From: Bacilli bacterium
GTDB taxonomy: Bacteria > Bacillota_I > Bacilli_A > RF39 > UBA660
Direction: 5' to 3'
DNA length: 64,000 nt
Assembly: GCA_900768815.1 (NCBI GenBank)
Contig: CAAGEE010000004.1
Location: 62,001-126,000 of the forward strand
In this document: positions 8,817 to 17,706 of the stretch, in pieces
Layout of the letters: every line of letters begins with the position of its first letter
How positions within the stretch are numbered: the first letter of the stretch is position 1
Notes under the pieces: model-generated
What the model saw: only the letters and a program-made list of their open reading frames with translations
Databases searched by the model: none
Told to the model about the DNA's origin: nothing
Made by a program: the position numbers and the translations under genes

Positions 8817-10715
8817 CTAATTATAGCTTATATTTATTCCTACTTTTCCATATGCAGAGCAACTGGTTATTTCAAGATAATAATTTTCAACTACTAGTTT
8901 TTCTCTTTCTTGATTGGTAAAAGTTAAATTCCTATTTAATCCTCCTGTAATACTTACATTAACTTCCCAGTTATCATAACTAACATAATTTACGTTATTA
9001 ACCTTAATATAAATAGTTCCATAATCTTTTGTTTCTATTACTGATTGTGGATCTTCTGATGTGACATAAATAAATTTTGTTTTTTCTCCATATCCAAAGT
9101 AATTAATGCTAGTAGGACTTTCTTTGAAGGCTCTAAAATTTACGTAAGTTTCTTTAGGTATGGTTATTGAATATAATTTGTCACATTTTCTAAAGGCAGA
9201 AGAACCAATCTCTTTTAATTGACTTTTCTCGGTAAATATTACTTTACTTAGTGATGTGTTTCCATAAAATGCATGTCCACCAATTCTTGTTACTTTATCA
9301 GGAATAGTAATTTCTTTTAAAGAGGCGCATTCTTCAAAGGAGTTTCCTCTTATTTCTGTGAGATTTTCAGATAATTTTATGGTTTCTAATGAGTGGGCAT
9401 TTTTAAATACTTCTCCACCCATAGTAGTTAGGGTATCAGGAAGGATTATAGAAGTTATTGACGCACAATTGTAAAATGCTCCTCCACCTAGATATTCAAG
9501 TTTTTGTGGGATGTTAACTTTCTTTAAGAAAATATCATTTTTGAAGGCTTGACCTCTTATTTCAGTTATAGTTTCTGGTAATTTTACTTCTTGCAAAAGT
9601 GGCATATTTGAAAATGTATTACCACGTAAACTTATAACTGGTTGACCCTTATAAGTAGCTGGTATCTCTGCTGTTTTAAAATTAGTTATACCAAAAGCAT
9701 AAAATCTTACACCGTACCCTTTTTCCATTTTTTCATATAATATTACTGGTGATCTAAATATAATTAATGGTAGGACAATAGACGCTACAATTCCACAAAT
9801 AATTGCTTTTTTCTTGTTATCTTCTACAAGACTTTCTTTAGCAGACATTACTATGTTAGATATTTTTTCATCTGGTCTTGCTTTAACTTCTTTTTTTAAA
9901 TACCTTATAATATTATACTTTTTAGTTTGTGTTACCAAAATCAGAAGGATAATAGCGCCTATTATATAAGTTAATATTGGAAAATGAAAAAATATCATAC
10001 AAACATAGGCAAATAGTAAGGCACATAAAATTGAGCAGAATATTGTTTTCTTTTTTAACAGTTCACGAGGTAACATCTTTGTACTTTGATTTATCTTAGC
10101 ATTTTTTAGGGCTTTTTTTATAAATGTTTCTAATAGTTCTTTATCATTTTGCAAAAACATTTGATCAAAATCAGTCGTCCTAACATAAGTTTGAGTTATT
10201 GTTCCAGAAGATGTTTTTGTTTCTTCTTGACTAGTAGCTATTTTTTCTCCACAAGATGCACAATATTTTTCGCCAGGTTTTATTATATTTCCACATTTTG
10301 GACATTTTTGTTCTTCTTGAGGTGTTGTTTGTTGTGTTACTGTTCTTATTCCGTTTTTCTTTACGCTTACTACAGCAAATATTGGTACAACAATGAAAGC
10401 ACCTATAAACACAGATAGAAAGTCAAGAATAGCTACAGTTGTGGATAAGAAAATATCACAAAATATAAGAAAGACACCTCTAGCTATAAACATTCTTAAA
10501 AATGACTTTTTAACATTTTGTTTATCGTCATCGATAATGGTCGCTAGAGGATATAGAACAAATGCTGACATGTGAATTGATACAAATAATTCCATGAATA
10601 TAGCCCAACCTATTGGTATTGTTTCTTCATTATTTCCTGTTAATAATAAAATATCTATTATGCCAACTATAATAAATAACACTGTAATAATTTTCTTTTT
10701 AGTACTCTCACTCAT
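8817..10715 (-). CDS. Membrane protein with zinc ribbon and BspA-type leucine-rich repeats
   Basis: A 632-residue protein. Hydrophobic helices lie near residues 8-125, a CPKC...CASC zinc ribbon at about 138-158, more helices at about 225-265 and 305-325, then at least six LRR_5/BspA-type repeats at about 350-520 (pattern LPETITEIRGQAFKN, IPDKVTRIGGHAFYG) and a beta-rich tail. BspA repeats mediate adhesion or protein binding. It is the first gene of the operon and its TAG overlaps the ribosome binding site of the radical SAM gene, so all four genes are probably one transcript. A scaffold or receptor role is inferred. Confidence 0.75.
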   Translation of the reverse strand: MSESTKKKIITVLFIIVGIIDILLLTGNNEETIPIGWAIFMELFVSIHMSAFVLYPLATIIDDDKQNVKKSFLRMFIARGVFLIFCDIFLSTTVAILDFLSVFIGAFIVVPIFAVVSVKKNGIRTVTQQTTPQEEQKCPKCGNIIKPGEKYCASCGEKIATSQEETKTSSGTITQTYVRTTDFDQMFLQNDKELLETFIKKALKNAKINQSTKMLPRELLKKKTIFCSILCALLFAYVCMIFFHFPILTYIIGAIILLILVTQTKKYNIIRYLKKEVKARPDEKISNIVMSAKESLVEDNKKKAIICGIVASIVLPLIIFRSPVILYEKMEKGYGVRFYAFGITNFKTAEIPATYKGQPVISLRGNTFSNMPLLQEVKLPETITEIRGQAFKNDIFLKKVNIPQKLEYLGGGAFYNCASITSIILPDTLTTMGGEVFKNAHSLETIKLSENLTEIRGNSFEECASLKEITIPDKVTRIGGHAFYGNTSLSKVIFTEKSQLKEIGSSAFRKCDKLYSITIPKETYVNFRAFKESPTSINYFGYGEKTKFIYVTSEDPQSVIETKDYGTIYIKVNNVNYVSYDNWEVNVSITGGLNRNLTFTNQEREKLVVENYYLEITSCSAYGKVGINISYN

Positions 10716-10812
10716 AAACTCAACCTTCTTTTTAATTATACTTCTATATTCATATTAACACACTTTATTAAAAGTTAATAGTCGAAAAGTTTTTTCAAGT
10801 AGTCTAAAAAAG

Positions 10813-10840
10813 ACATATCATTAGTTAGATACGTCATTTT
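10813..10840 (-). terminator. Terminator of the acyltransferase gene
   Basis: On the minus strand GACGTATC and GATATGTC arms overlap the stop codon and are followed by six T. Arms contain one G-T pair. Confidence 0.65.
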
Positions 10841-13067
10841 GTTTAATATTCTCTTTTAATAATTTACTTAAGGCTTTATTTCCTTTATCACTTAAATGTT
10901 TACCGTCGGCCATAAAGTATTCTGGATGTTTTTTTAATTCTTTTGTGAAATCTAGAACTACTAAGTTTGAATAGTTTTTCTTAGATAAATTGGTGACTGT
11001 TGTATTGGTTGCTACTATGTATAGTTCTTTATCTTTGCATAGTTTTAATAACTCTTCATATTCCGTTGTTTTTATATTTGTTGTGTTATCAAAAGCAAGA
11101 ACTATTTTATTAGTAATAGCATTGTTTTTTAGAGCTTGTTCTATCTCACTTTTTAAAGATTTATATGTATAATCTTTATTTATTATGAAAGCTGCTGTTG
11201 TAAAGTCTTTTTCAATATATTCAAATGAATTCAATAATAAAGTGTTGCCATAGAAACTTATTTTATTTTTTTCTTGTTCTTCGTGTTCGGAAATAATTGC
11301 TTTTTTCTTCTCGTTATACTCATTTAAATATTCCTGATAAATGGCATCATATATTGCCTTAGTATATGCCACTCTTCCGGTAGGTGTTAAATGAATACCA
11401 TCGGCATAAAAATATTCTGAATGTCCACTTGAAATACTAGACCAGTCAATAAGATGAAGATTTGAATATTCTTTTGAGATGTTATATAGATTATTATTTG
11501 CTGTTTCGTTGTTAGTTGTATTTAGCCAAAATACTTGTCGTTTGTCTGCTATTTGCATTATTTCTGCCTTACATGATTTTGAGCAATCTCCATTTGCACC
11601 TAGGTTTAAGACAATAGGATTGCCTAACATATTTTTCTCTGTTAAATCTTTTAGTATTGGAGCAACTTTCCAAGCTGTACGTGATACTTTAGCGTCAAAA
11701 TATCCATTTGGAAACTGAGATTGTAAGTTTGATATAGCGCCTAACATTACAGAATCTCCAACTCCAACTATAGGTAAGTTTGATACTACTTCATTTAGTT
11801 TACTTTCACATTCCTCTAAATTTTCTAGTTGCTTAGTCCAGTCTTCTTGTTCTTGTTTTAATTGCGTTGCATATTTTTCTTTTGATTCTTTAATCATCTG
11901 TTCATTTTGAGCTAATTGTTCTTTTAACTTTTTCATTTCTAATGTATGGTCTTTAGCTAGATAATATTGATAAGCACCATAGATTGATACAATAAGAACA
12001 CTTGTAAGTAATAAATATTTAAATACTTTGAATCTTTTTGTTTTCTTTAAAGCAAAATGAATAATGTATGAGGTTATGATTGTTACTAATATTATTGCGG
12101 CTAGTTTGTACAGTGGTTGTAGTTTTATATACTGAAATAGAAATATTATAGGATATTGAGTTAAATATATTTCATAACTGATATCTGATAGTGATTTTAC
12201 TACTTTCTCTACCAAATTAAGACTATTTGTACTTGTCGTTGTTGCATAGTCGATTATTCTACAAGTAAGAATTGTTGTTATTACCATACTTAAAGCAAAG
12301 TAAGGAGACTTTGAATCTATTAAGACAAATAGTATTGATAGTAGTATTAAATAAAAAGTAAATATTATATTTTTATATGGACTCTCTTTAAATTTATTTG
12401 GTAATAATGATTTGTAATAATTATGAAAGAAAGCTAATGTTAAACCAAATAATAGAGAAAATAGTCTTGTAAATGTATCGTAATAAGTAACCATCATATT
12501 TTGAGTTAGACTCATTCTATAAAAATAGATGGTTGAAATAGTTGTTGCTAATGCTGTTATTATACAAGGTATAGATTTGGAAACTTTGTCTCCTAGTTTT
12601 CTTAATGGTACAAATATAAGTGGAAAAACCAAGTCGAATTGGAGAAGAATTGCTATATACCAAAGATGAATAAATGGTGAATTTATGTGTCTTGCAAAAT
12701 AGTCTAAGTTAGCATTTAATTGCCAAAAGTTGTTGTAACCTAACAGTACTGATGTTGTTTCTGGTTTTAGATTAAACCAACTTATATTTGGAAATAATGA
12801 TATAACAGCAAGAGATGAAAATACTACTATTATTAGTGGTATATATAGTTTGACTATGCGTTTTAAATAGTAGTCTTTGATAGAAAATTTATCTTTTTTA
12901 AATTCTGATAGGCATGATAAATAACTAGTTAATACAAAGAAAGTACATACTGCTAAGTAACCACCCTTTAAGATATTTAAGTGATAAAGAAGGATTGCTG
13001 TACAGGATAAAAACCTTAGTATATCTAGATTTTTATAGTATTTTTGTTTTGATATTCTTTTTTTCAT
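10821..13067 (-). CDS. OatA-like membrane acyltransferase with two SGNH domains
   Basis: A 748-residue protein starting at the ATG at 13067, with AAGGAGG upstream; an upstream in-frame codon would include that site. Residues about 1-370 form an acyltransferase-3 domain of roughly ten membrane helices (FLSCTAILLYHLNILKGGYLAV). A coiled coil follows at about 375-420. The first SGNH domain (about 430-570) has VGVGDSVMLGA, GANGD and DGIHLTPTG. A second (about 595-745) keeps DGKHLSDKG but has FYGNTLLLN where GDS should be, so its serine nucleophile is missing. The family O-acetylates peptidoglycan or surface polysaccharide. One SGNH domain is usual; two is odd. Confidence 0.85.
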   Translation of the reverse strand: MKKRISKQKYYKNLDILRFLSCTAILLYHLNILKGGYLAVCTFFVLTSYLSCLSEFKKDKFSIKDYYLKRIVKLYIPLIIVVFSSLAVISLFPNISWFNLKPETTSVLLGYNNFWQLNANLDYFARHINSPFIHLWYIAILLQFDLVFPLIFVPLRKLGDKVSKSIPCIITALATTISTIYFYRMSLTQNMMVTYYDTFTRLFSLLFGLTLAFFHNYYKSLLPNKFKESPYKNIIFTFYLILLSILFVLIDSKSPYFALSMVITTILTCRIIDYATTTSTNSLNLVEKVVKSLSDISYEIYLTQYPIIFLFQYIKLQPLYKLAAIILVTIITSYIIHFALKKTKRFKVFKYLLLTSVLIVSIYGAYQYYLAKDHTLEMKKLKEQLAQNEQMIKESKEKYATQLKQEQEDWTKQLENLEECESKLNEVVSNLPIVGVGDSVMLGAISNLQSQFPNGYFDAKVSRTAWKVAPILKDLTEKNMLGNPIVLNLGANGDCSKSCKAEIMQIADKRQVFWLNTTNNETANNNLYNISKEYSNLHLIDWSSISSGHSEYFYADGIHLTPTGRVAYTKAIYDAIYQEYLNEYNEKKKAIISEHEEQEKNKISFYGNTLLLNSFEYIEKDFTTAAFIINKDYTYKSLKSEIEQALKNNAITNKIVLAFDNTTNIKTTEYEELLKLCKDKELYIVATNTTVTNLSKKNYSNLVVLDFTKELKKHPEYFMADGKHLSDKGNKALSKLLKENIKQNDVSN

Positions 13068-13133
13068 TGTCTTTCCTCCTTGTACTACTCTCATTACTAA
13101 ATTATATCACTTATTATATTTTTTAAGAAGATT

Positions 13134-13165
13134 AAAAAAGAAAGTTGTGTGTCTTTCTTTGTCTT
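13134..13165 (-). terminator. Terminator of the GNAT gene ending at 13333
   Basis: AAAGAAAG and CTTTCTTT arms around an eight-base loop, followed on the minus strand by a T run. Confidence 0.6.
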
Positions 13166-13184
13166 TTTTGAATAGTTATTATAA

Positions 13185-13310
13185 ATATCCACAAGAGTTG
13201 TTGATGGTGTATTTTATTATCTTGTGTTTTCCACAAAAACTGTGAATTATATATTTTAAATTTATGATTATTCGCTTTATTTTTTTATTTTTCCACAAAA
13301 CTAGTGGATA
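13185..13310. other. Cluster of DnaA-box-like sequences
   Basis: ATATCCACA (13185-13193), TTTTCCACA (13227-13235) and TTTTCCACA (13289-13297) each differ from TTATCCACA by one or two bases. The third faces GTGGATA at 13303. All lie in the gap between the acyltransferase and GNAT genes. No gene seen here. DnaA binding is inferred only. Confidence 0.3.
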
Positions 13311-13332
13311 TTTTCATTTTGCGAGTATAAAT

Positions 13333-13800
13333 CTAGTTATCTATTTTCATTGTATAAGCAATATTCCTAACTTTCATTCCTAATTTTTCGTATAACTTAA
13401 TTGCTTTTTCATTTTCTTCATTTACTGTTAATCTTACATCTGTACAATTATTTTCTTTGGCATATTCTAATGCTTTTTTCATTAGTGCTGTACCGATTCC
13501 TTTATTGCGTGTTGTATCATCTACTATTAAGGCAGCTAGTTCTAATTGTTTTCTATAATTATAGCCATTTTTATGATCCTCGCGTATTGGGCCTAAAATT
13601 ATATAACCTAATACCTTGTTATCTTCTTTGGCAACAAACATCTTTTCGTTAGCAATCATTTCTTGTAACTCTTCTTTTGTTATAACCTCATCAGTATGAA
13701 CAAAAATATCCGGTCTCCATTCTACATGATACTCATGTAATTTAATAGCAAGTTCATTTATTCTTTTATGATCTGATAATTTTGGTAATTCAATTTTCAT
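13333..13800 (-). CDS. GNAT family N-acetyltransferase
   Basis: A 155-residue GNAT. The acetyl-CoA binding motif is TTRNKGIGTALMKKALEYAKEN at about residues 95-116, followed by the usual LTVNEENEKAIKLYEKLGM in the C-terminal part. GAAGGA precedes the ATG. The substrate cannot be read from sequence. The gene stands alone between a terminator on its left and the DUF1848 gene on its right. Confidence 0.85.
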   Translation of the reverse strand: MKIELPKLSDHKRINELAIKLHEYHVEWRPDIFVHTDEVITKEELQEMIANEKMFVAKEDNKVLGYIILGPIREDHKNGYNYRKQLELAALIVDDTTRNKGIGTALMKKALEYAKENNCTDVRLTVNEENEKAIKLYEKLGMKVRNIAYTMKIDN

Positions 13801-13844
13801 AAATTTTTCCTTCTTTGTAAATACTTTTTCTTTATTATAACATA

Positions 13845-14732
13845 TTATTTTACTCTTCTTTTTATAATATCATCTTTTTCTAATTTTCCTATTAGTAATG
13901 AAGATAATTTATTATGCTTTAAATAATTATTATTTACTTGTTTTTCATCAAAGTTTGCATAACAGTATTTACAAAAATGCTTACATGAATTATAAACGCC
14001 TACATCTACCATTTGAACACAATTACATTTTCTTTCTTTTCTAGCAACCCAGCTTTTATATGTTTTTCCAGTTAGTTTATAAGCCGACTCATGAGATAGA
14101 CATTCTCCTTTTATAAAACCATATTCAGTTAAGTTTCTTTCTTCAAAACAAGTTTGAACTGTCATGTTATTTTCTTTGGCAATTTTACTAAAGTTAGTAC
14201 CAATTACTCGGTAATCATCTTCAGTAAAGGCACGATAGTTAAGTAACTTTTCATTTTTTCTTACATTTTTATAATCATCAATAAAAGACACTATTATCTT
14301 GTTAACAGAACCGTTCAATAATGAACACAACCTTTTAAATGCTTTCACATGATATTCTGGAGTGTATTTGTCACTTAATAATATTGGATCATATCTAATT
14401 ATTAGGTTTTCTATCCCTACTATTTTAGATATCTCTTTTACTGAATCAATTATTTTTCTTTTTGAAGGAACATTTGGTTCAATTTCTTTTTTGTACGGAG
14501 TTATAGTTACATGAAAAATAATAGGTTTATTTATTTCAGCTAGTCTTTTTATTATTGGCATGGGATTTTTGGTACAAAATAGAATTAAGTCAACATTTTC
14601 AAAGTATATTCTGCTAACTAATTTTTGGTTAAAGGGATTTCTAACGTCGATAAACCCTTCTTTATATCTATTCATGAACCACTCTGAATAAAATGCTACT
14701 ACATCAGTTCTTCCAGATACATTTAAAATCAT
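13845..14732 (-). CDS. DUF1848 protein, radical SAM-like
   Basis: A 295-residue protein opening with ILNVSGRTDVVAFYSEWFMNR and continuing with LFCTKNPMPI, which is the hallmark of DUF1848. A CKHFCKYCYANF cluster (CxxxCxxC) lies near residue 245, close to the C-terminus rather than at the N-terminus as in classic radical SAM enzymes; two further cysteines (KCNC) lie just before it. DUF1848 proteins are often annotated as radical SAM related, with no known reaction. GGAGGTG gives a strong start. Single gene; no partner suggests its role. Confidence 0.8.
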   Translation of the reverse strand: MILNVSGRTDVVAFYSEWFMNRYKEGFIDVRNPFNQKLVSRIYFENVDLILFCTKNPMPIIKRLAEINKPIIFHVTITPYKKEIEPNVPSKRKIIDSVKEISKIVGIENLIIRYDPILLSDKYTPEYHVKAFKRLCSLLNGSVNKIIVSFIDDYKNVRKNEKLLNYRAFTEDDYRVIGTNFSKIAKENNMTVQTCFEERNLTEYGFIKGECLSHESAYKLTGKTYKSWVARKERKCNCVQMVDVGVYNSCKHFCKYCYANFDEKQVNNNYLKHNKLSSLLIGKLEKDDIIKRRVK

Positions 14733-14875
14733 GTTACACCTCCAAATATTTTTATAGTAATACCATTTCAGGTAGAGAAGTTTTTTGTGTTTTTTATAGT
14801 TTTATATTTGTTTTTGTGCTACATTTTTTAGAATGTATTTGTGTATCATTATGTCTTTTTTGTGCTTTTATACAT

Positions 14876-15994
14876 TTAATTTTCTTTATCTGTATCTATT
14901 ACAATTAGTGGTACATATATCTCATCGTCTGTATATCCCGCATGTTGTGATTTTAAAACTTCACCACCATTATATAGTAAAGTTTTATCGGTTTTGGCTA
15001 TTGCTAAAAAATCTCCCAATATATCTCTATAGACTTCATTTTCTTCTCCATCTCCAAAAAGCCTAGAATCAATTACTTCTTGCATTTTATATAAGTCAAA
15101 ATCGTCTTTAAAATGCTTATTAAATATTGTTGGGAATACTTCTTTATGGTTGTCTTTGATAAAAAAGTTAACCGCTCTAGGTTCAAGTGAGGTATTTCTT
15201 TCTAAGCACTCTACTATATCTGGATAATCTTTTAACATAATATTTTCTACGTTTTTATGACCATGATCAGCTACAACAAATATAATTGTGTCTTCTAATT
15301 TTTTGCTTAGTTCCTCTACTTTTTTATTTATGTTTTTAATTATTTCTTTTACTTTTCCTGTGTCACAACCAAGTTCATGCATCGTATGATCTGGATCTTC
15401 ATCATAAGCATAAATATATTTTTTACCAGGCTCATTACATAATGATTCTATTTTATTAAACATATCATCAATGTCCTTGTATGAATTTGGACCAAATGGA
15501 AATAGTATATGTCCTGTATCAATACCCTTTTCATTTATTTCTTCCATAATTGACTTTCTAATCATATGTTTCTTATTATATTCACAAGCTTCTAATAATG
15601 GTTTGTGTTCAACATCTTCTTTTTCTGAATGAAAAAAAGTTGTGATGGTTTTATCTATATCTTTGTAGTACATATCCCATCCTAGCATGGCTGTTTCAAC
15701 AGGATTTAGTCCTGTCATCATAGAAGTAGTTGCTGCTACTGTTGTAGCTGGAAAGACTGTTGTTATTGGTTTAAGACGATGTTTTATTAGGAAATCATCT
15801 TTGTTTAAAACTCTATCCATGATATTTGAACCCATACCATCACATAGTATAGTTACCACATTTTTAGGCTTCTTTTCCTCTAATATTTTGTCTATATACT
15901 CAAGGGTATTATGCTTATACTCTAAATTAAAGTATTTTCTTATTGAACAAGCTAAGTTTGTTAAACATTCATTATAATTATTTTTTACTACCAT
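14876..15994 (-). CDS. Alkaline phosphatase superfamily phosphodiesterase-like protein
   Basis: A 372-residue protein starting at the ATG at 15994; a TTG upstream would place AAGGAGAAAG inside the gene. Metal-binding and catalytic motifs of nucleotide pyrophosphatase/phosphodiesterase enzymes are present: LCDGMGSN near 45, the threonine nucleophile region FPATTVAATTSMMTGLNP near 80-97, DEDPDHTMHELG near 200, ADHGHKN near 240 and SQHAGYTDDE near 350. It has no signal peptide, so a cytoplasmic phosphohydrolase is likely. The substrate is not evident. Confidence 0.8.
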   Translation of the reverse strand: MVVKNNYNECLTNLACSIRKYFNLEYKHNTLEYIDKILEEKKPKNVVTILCDGMGSNIMDRVLNKDDFLIKHRLKPITTVFPATTVAATTSMMTGLNPVETAMLGWDMYYKDIDKTITTFFHSEKEDVEHKPLLEACEYNKKHMIRKSIMEEINEKGIDTGHILFPFGPNSYKDIDDMFNKIESLCNEPGKKYIYAYDEDPDHTMHELGCDTGKVKEIIKNINKKVEELSKKLEDTIIFVVADHGHKNVENIMLKDYPDIVECLERNTSLEPRAVNFFIKDNHKEVFPTIFNKHFKDDFDLYKMQEVIDSRLFGDGEENEVYRDILGDFLAIAKTDKTLLYNGGEVLKSQHAGYTDDEIYVPLIVIDTDKEN

Positions 15995-16038
15995 AATTAT
16001 CTTTCTCCTTATTTTCAATTTGTTTCTAGTCTAATAGT

Positions 16039-17073
16039 CTACTTAAGTTTTATTTCTTCTTCATGTTCTTCATCATTCTTTATTTTATCTATTAATTTCT
16101 TTGGCATTTTGCGAGGACCTCTTACTGCTCGTAAATCATATTCTTTTATTTTCTTGAATGTATATTTATCTCTATCATATTCTTTTAATATTTTTAGAAT
16201 CATTGTTTTATTACTTGAATAATAGTTTTCTATATCTTTTTCTAATACTTCTGTTTTATAAATAATTGCCGATACCGGAGAACCTATATAAATGTATACA
16301 TTATCACCTACGTTTATATTTTTAGGTTGTTTCCACTCTACTGTTTTTCTATTCCTCATATATCCAAATATATCAAAGTAGTTAGGATTTGCAGGTAATA
16401 CCCATTCTTTGGTATCCACTGTATAATTATAACTTTCATCTATTAATTCCATTATTTTTTCATCTTTTACTGTGTCATCTAAAATAATACTTATCCATGT
16501 TTTTTTATTCATATGGAATGCCCTAAAGAAGCCGTCTTCATTTATTAAGTTATCTATTTTACTAGGATTTAGTTTTATATTCATTATATCAACTTTACCA
16601 TCTTTTTTATAAAACTTTTTATAATCAACATTCATGATGATACCGTACCATTTTTTATTATTTTTATTTCTAAATACGCCTGTTGTATCTTCATTAAATA
16701 TGAATTCTGGGGAATCCAAATATTTTTTTAATATTAAATCAGTAATTCTATTTGATTGATTATTTACAAATGATTTTTTTATAGTACATTTTTCTTTTAT
16801 TTCCTCTAAAACATGTATAAATTCATCTCTTATAGTATTTACAAATTCACCCATTTGGTTTTCTACTCTATAATTTAAATACTCATCATCAAATTCTTTA
16901 TCAATTATTTTTCCAGTTATTTTATTTCCTTTTACTTTTATTACTATTTCAAAGTTATTATTTAATATTAGTTTTTGATATTCTAAGTAATCATATTTTT
17001 TTATAAAACCATATTCTAAGAGTTTTTTAGTATTTAGTTCTCTCTTTTTAAAAATTTCTTCTTCCAATGTCAT
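16039..17073 (-). CDS. YjbR/MmcQ-domain protein fused to an EVE-like domain
   Basis: A 344-residue protein. Residues about 120-230 match the YjbR/MmcQ fold (KKWYGIIMNVDY, KLNPSKIDNL, FHMNKKTWISIILDD). Residues about 235-335 resemble an EVE/PUA-like domain (WVLPANPNYFDIFGYMRNRKTVEWKQ, then GDNVYIYIGSP), a fold that reads modified bases. The N-terminal ~100 residues form a separate domain with a YjbR-like strand pattern. The combination suggests a nucleic acid binding protein. It sits among acetyltransferases and a nucleoside phosphorylase, all single genes. Confidence 0.7.
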   Translation of the reverse strand: MTLEEEIFKKRELNTKKLLEYGFIKKYDYLEYQKLILNNNFEIVIKVKGNKITGKIIDKEFDDEYLNYRVENQMGEFVNTIRDEFIHVLEEIKEKCTIKKSFVNNQSNRITDLILKKYLDSPEFIFNEDTTGVFRNKNNKKWYGIIMNVDYKKFYKKDGKVDIMNIKLNPSKIDNLINEDGFFRAFHMNKKTWISIILDDTVKDEKIMELIDESYNYTVDTKEWVLPANPNYFDIFGYMRNRKTVEWKQPKNINVGDNVYIYIGSPVSAIIYKTEVLEKDIENYYSSNKTMILKILKEYDRDKYTFKKIKEYDLRAVRGPRKMPKKLIDKIKNDEEHEEEIKLK

Positions 17074-17121
17074 GATATCAGTCCTCTTACTTATATTCTA
17101 TTATTCACACGAATAATCTTC

Positions 17122-17598
17122 TCACTTATTATTAAATATAAATACATCTTCTATGCCATCATTTTTAATTGTGTAGTTACCATCTGTGTATTCTGATATG
17201 ATCTTTTTCCAAAATGAGTAGGCACCAGGATTATTTTCCATTGGTTGAACTTCCCAATCACCTTTAAATTTTTCAAATATTTTATAAGCCACATTTTTTC
17301 CAATATGGTTCTTTCTAAATTTTGGCATTATTAAAAATTCAGCTATACATTTACCGCTTTTATTAAATTTTAAATTTTCATTTACCATAACCATACCTAA
17401 ACATCTATTTTCACTTTTAACAAAATAAGCATTTCTATTATTATCGGTAAAATATTTATCGAACCACTTATACTCAAATACACAATCCTCATTTATATCA
17501 TTGTCAATATATTGTGAACTATCATACAATGCATATTGCAGCAATTTATATAGTTTGTCTTTGTCTTCTTGTTTTACATCTGCTATTTCATAATTCAT
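17122..17598 (-). CDS. GNAT family N-acetyltransferase
   Basis: A 158-residue protein from the ATG at 17598; GGTGATT upstream favours it over a GTG three codons earlier. The acetyl-CoA loop is PKFRKNHIGKNVAYKIFEKF at about 95-114, and the C-terminal part has NPGAYSFWKKII, typical of GNATs that use a residue-level substrate. Substrate unknown. Spacing of about 50 bases to the YjbR-EVE gene allows cotranscription. Confidence 0.75.
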   Translation of the reverse strand: MNYEIADVKQEDKDKLYKLLQYALYDSSQYIDNDINEDCVFEYKWFDKYFTDNNRNAYFVKSENRCLGMVMVNENLKFNKSGKCIAEFLIMPKFRKNHIGKNVAYKIFEKFKGDWEVQPMENNPGAYSFWKKIISEYTDGNYTIKNDGIEDVFIFNNK

Positions 17599-17706
17599 CT
17601 TAATCACCTATATATAATTTATCATATTCATGGACTATTTTTGTAAGATTTGTTACAATTTTTAATTTATTATATATTCTAAAGATATAATCATATTTAA
17701 ATTAGG

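Noticed and set aside
13845..14732. DUF1848 protein as part of the radical SAM peptide system
   Set aside because: It is 3 kb away, separated by a terminator and other genes, and of another family.
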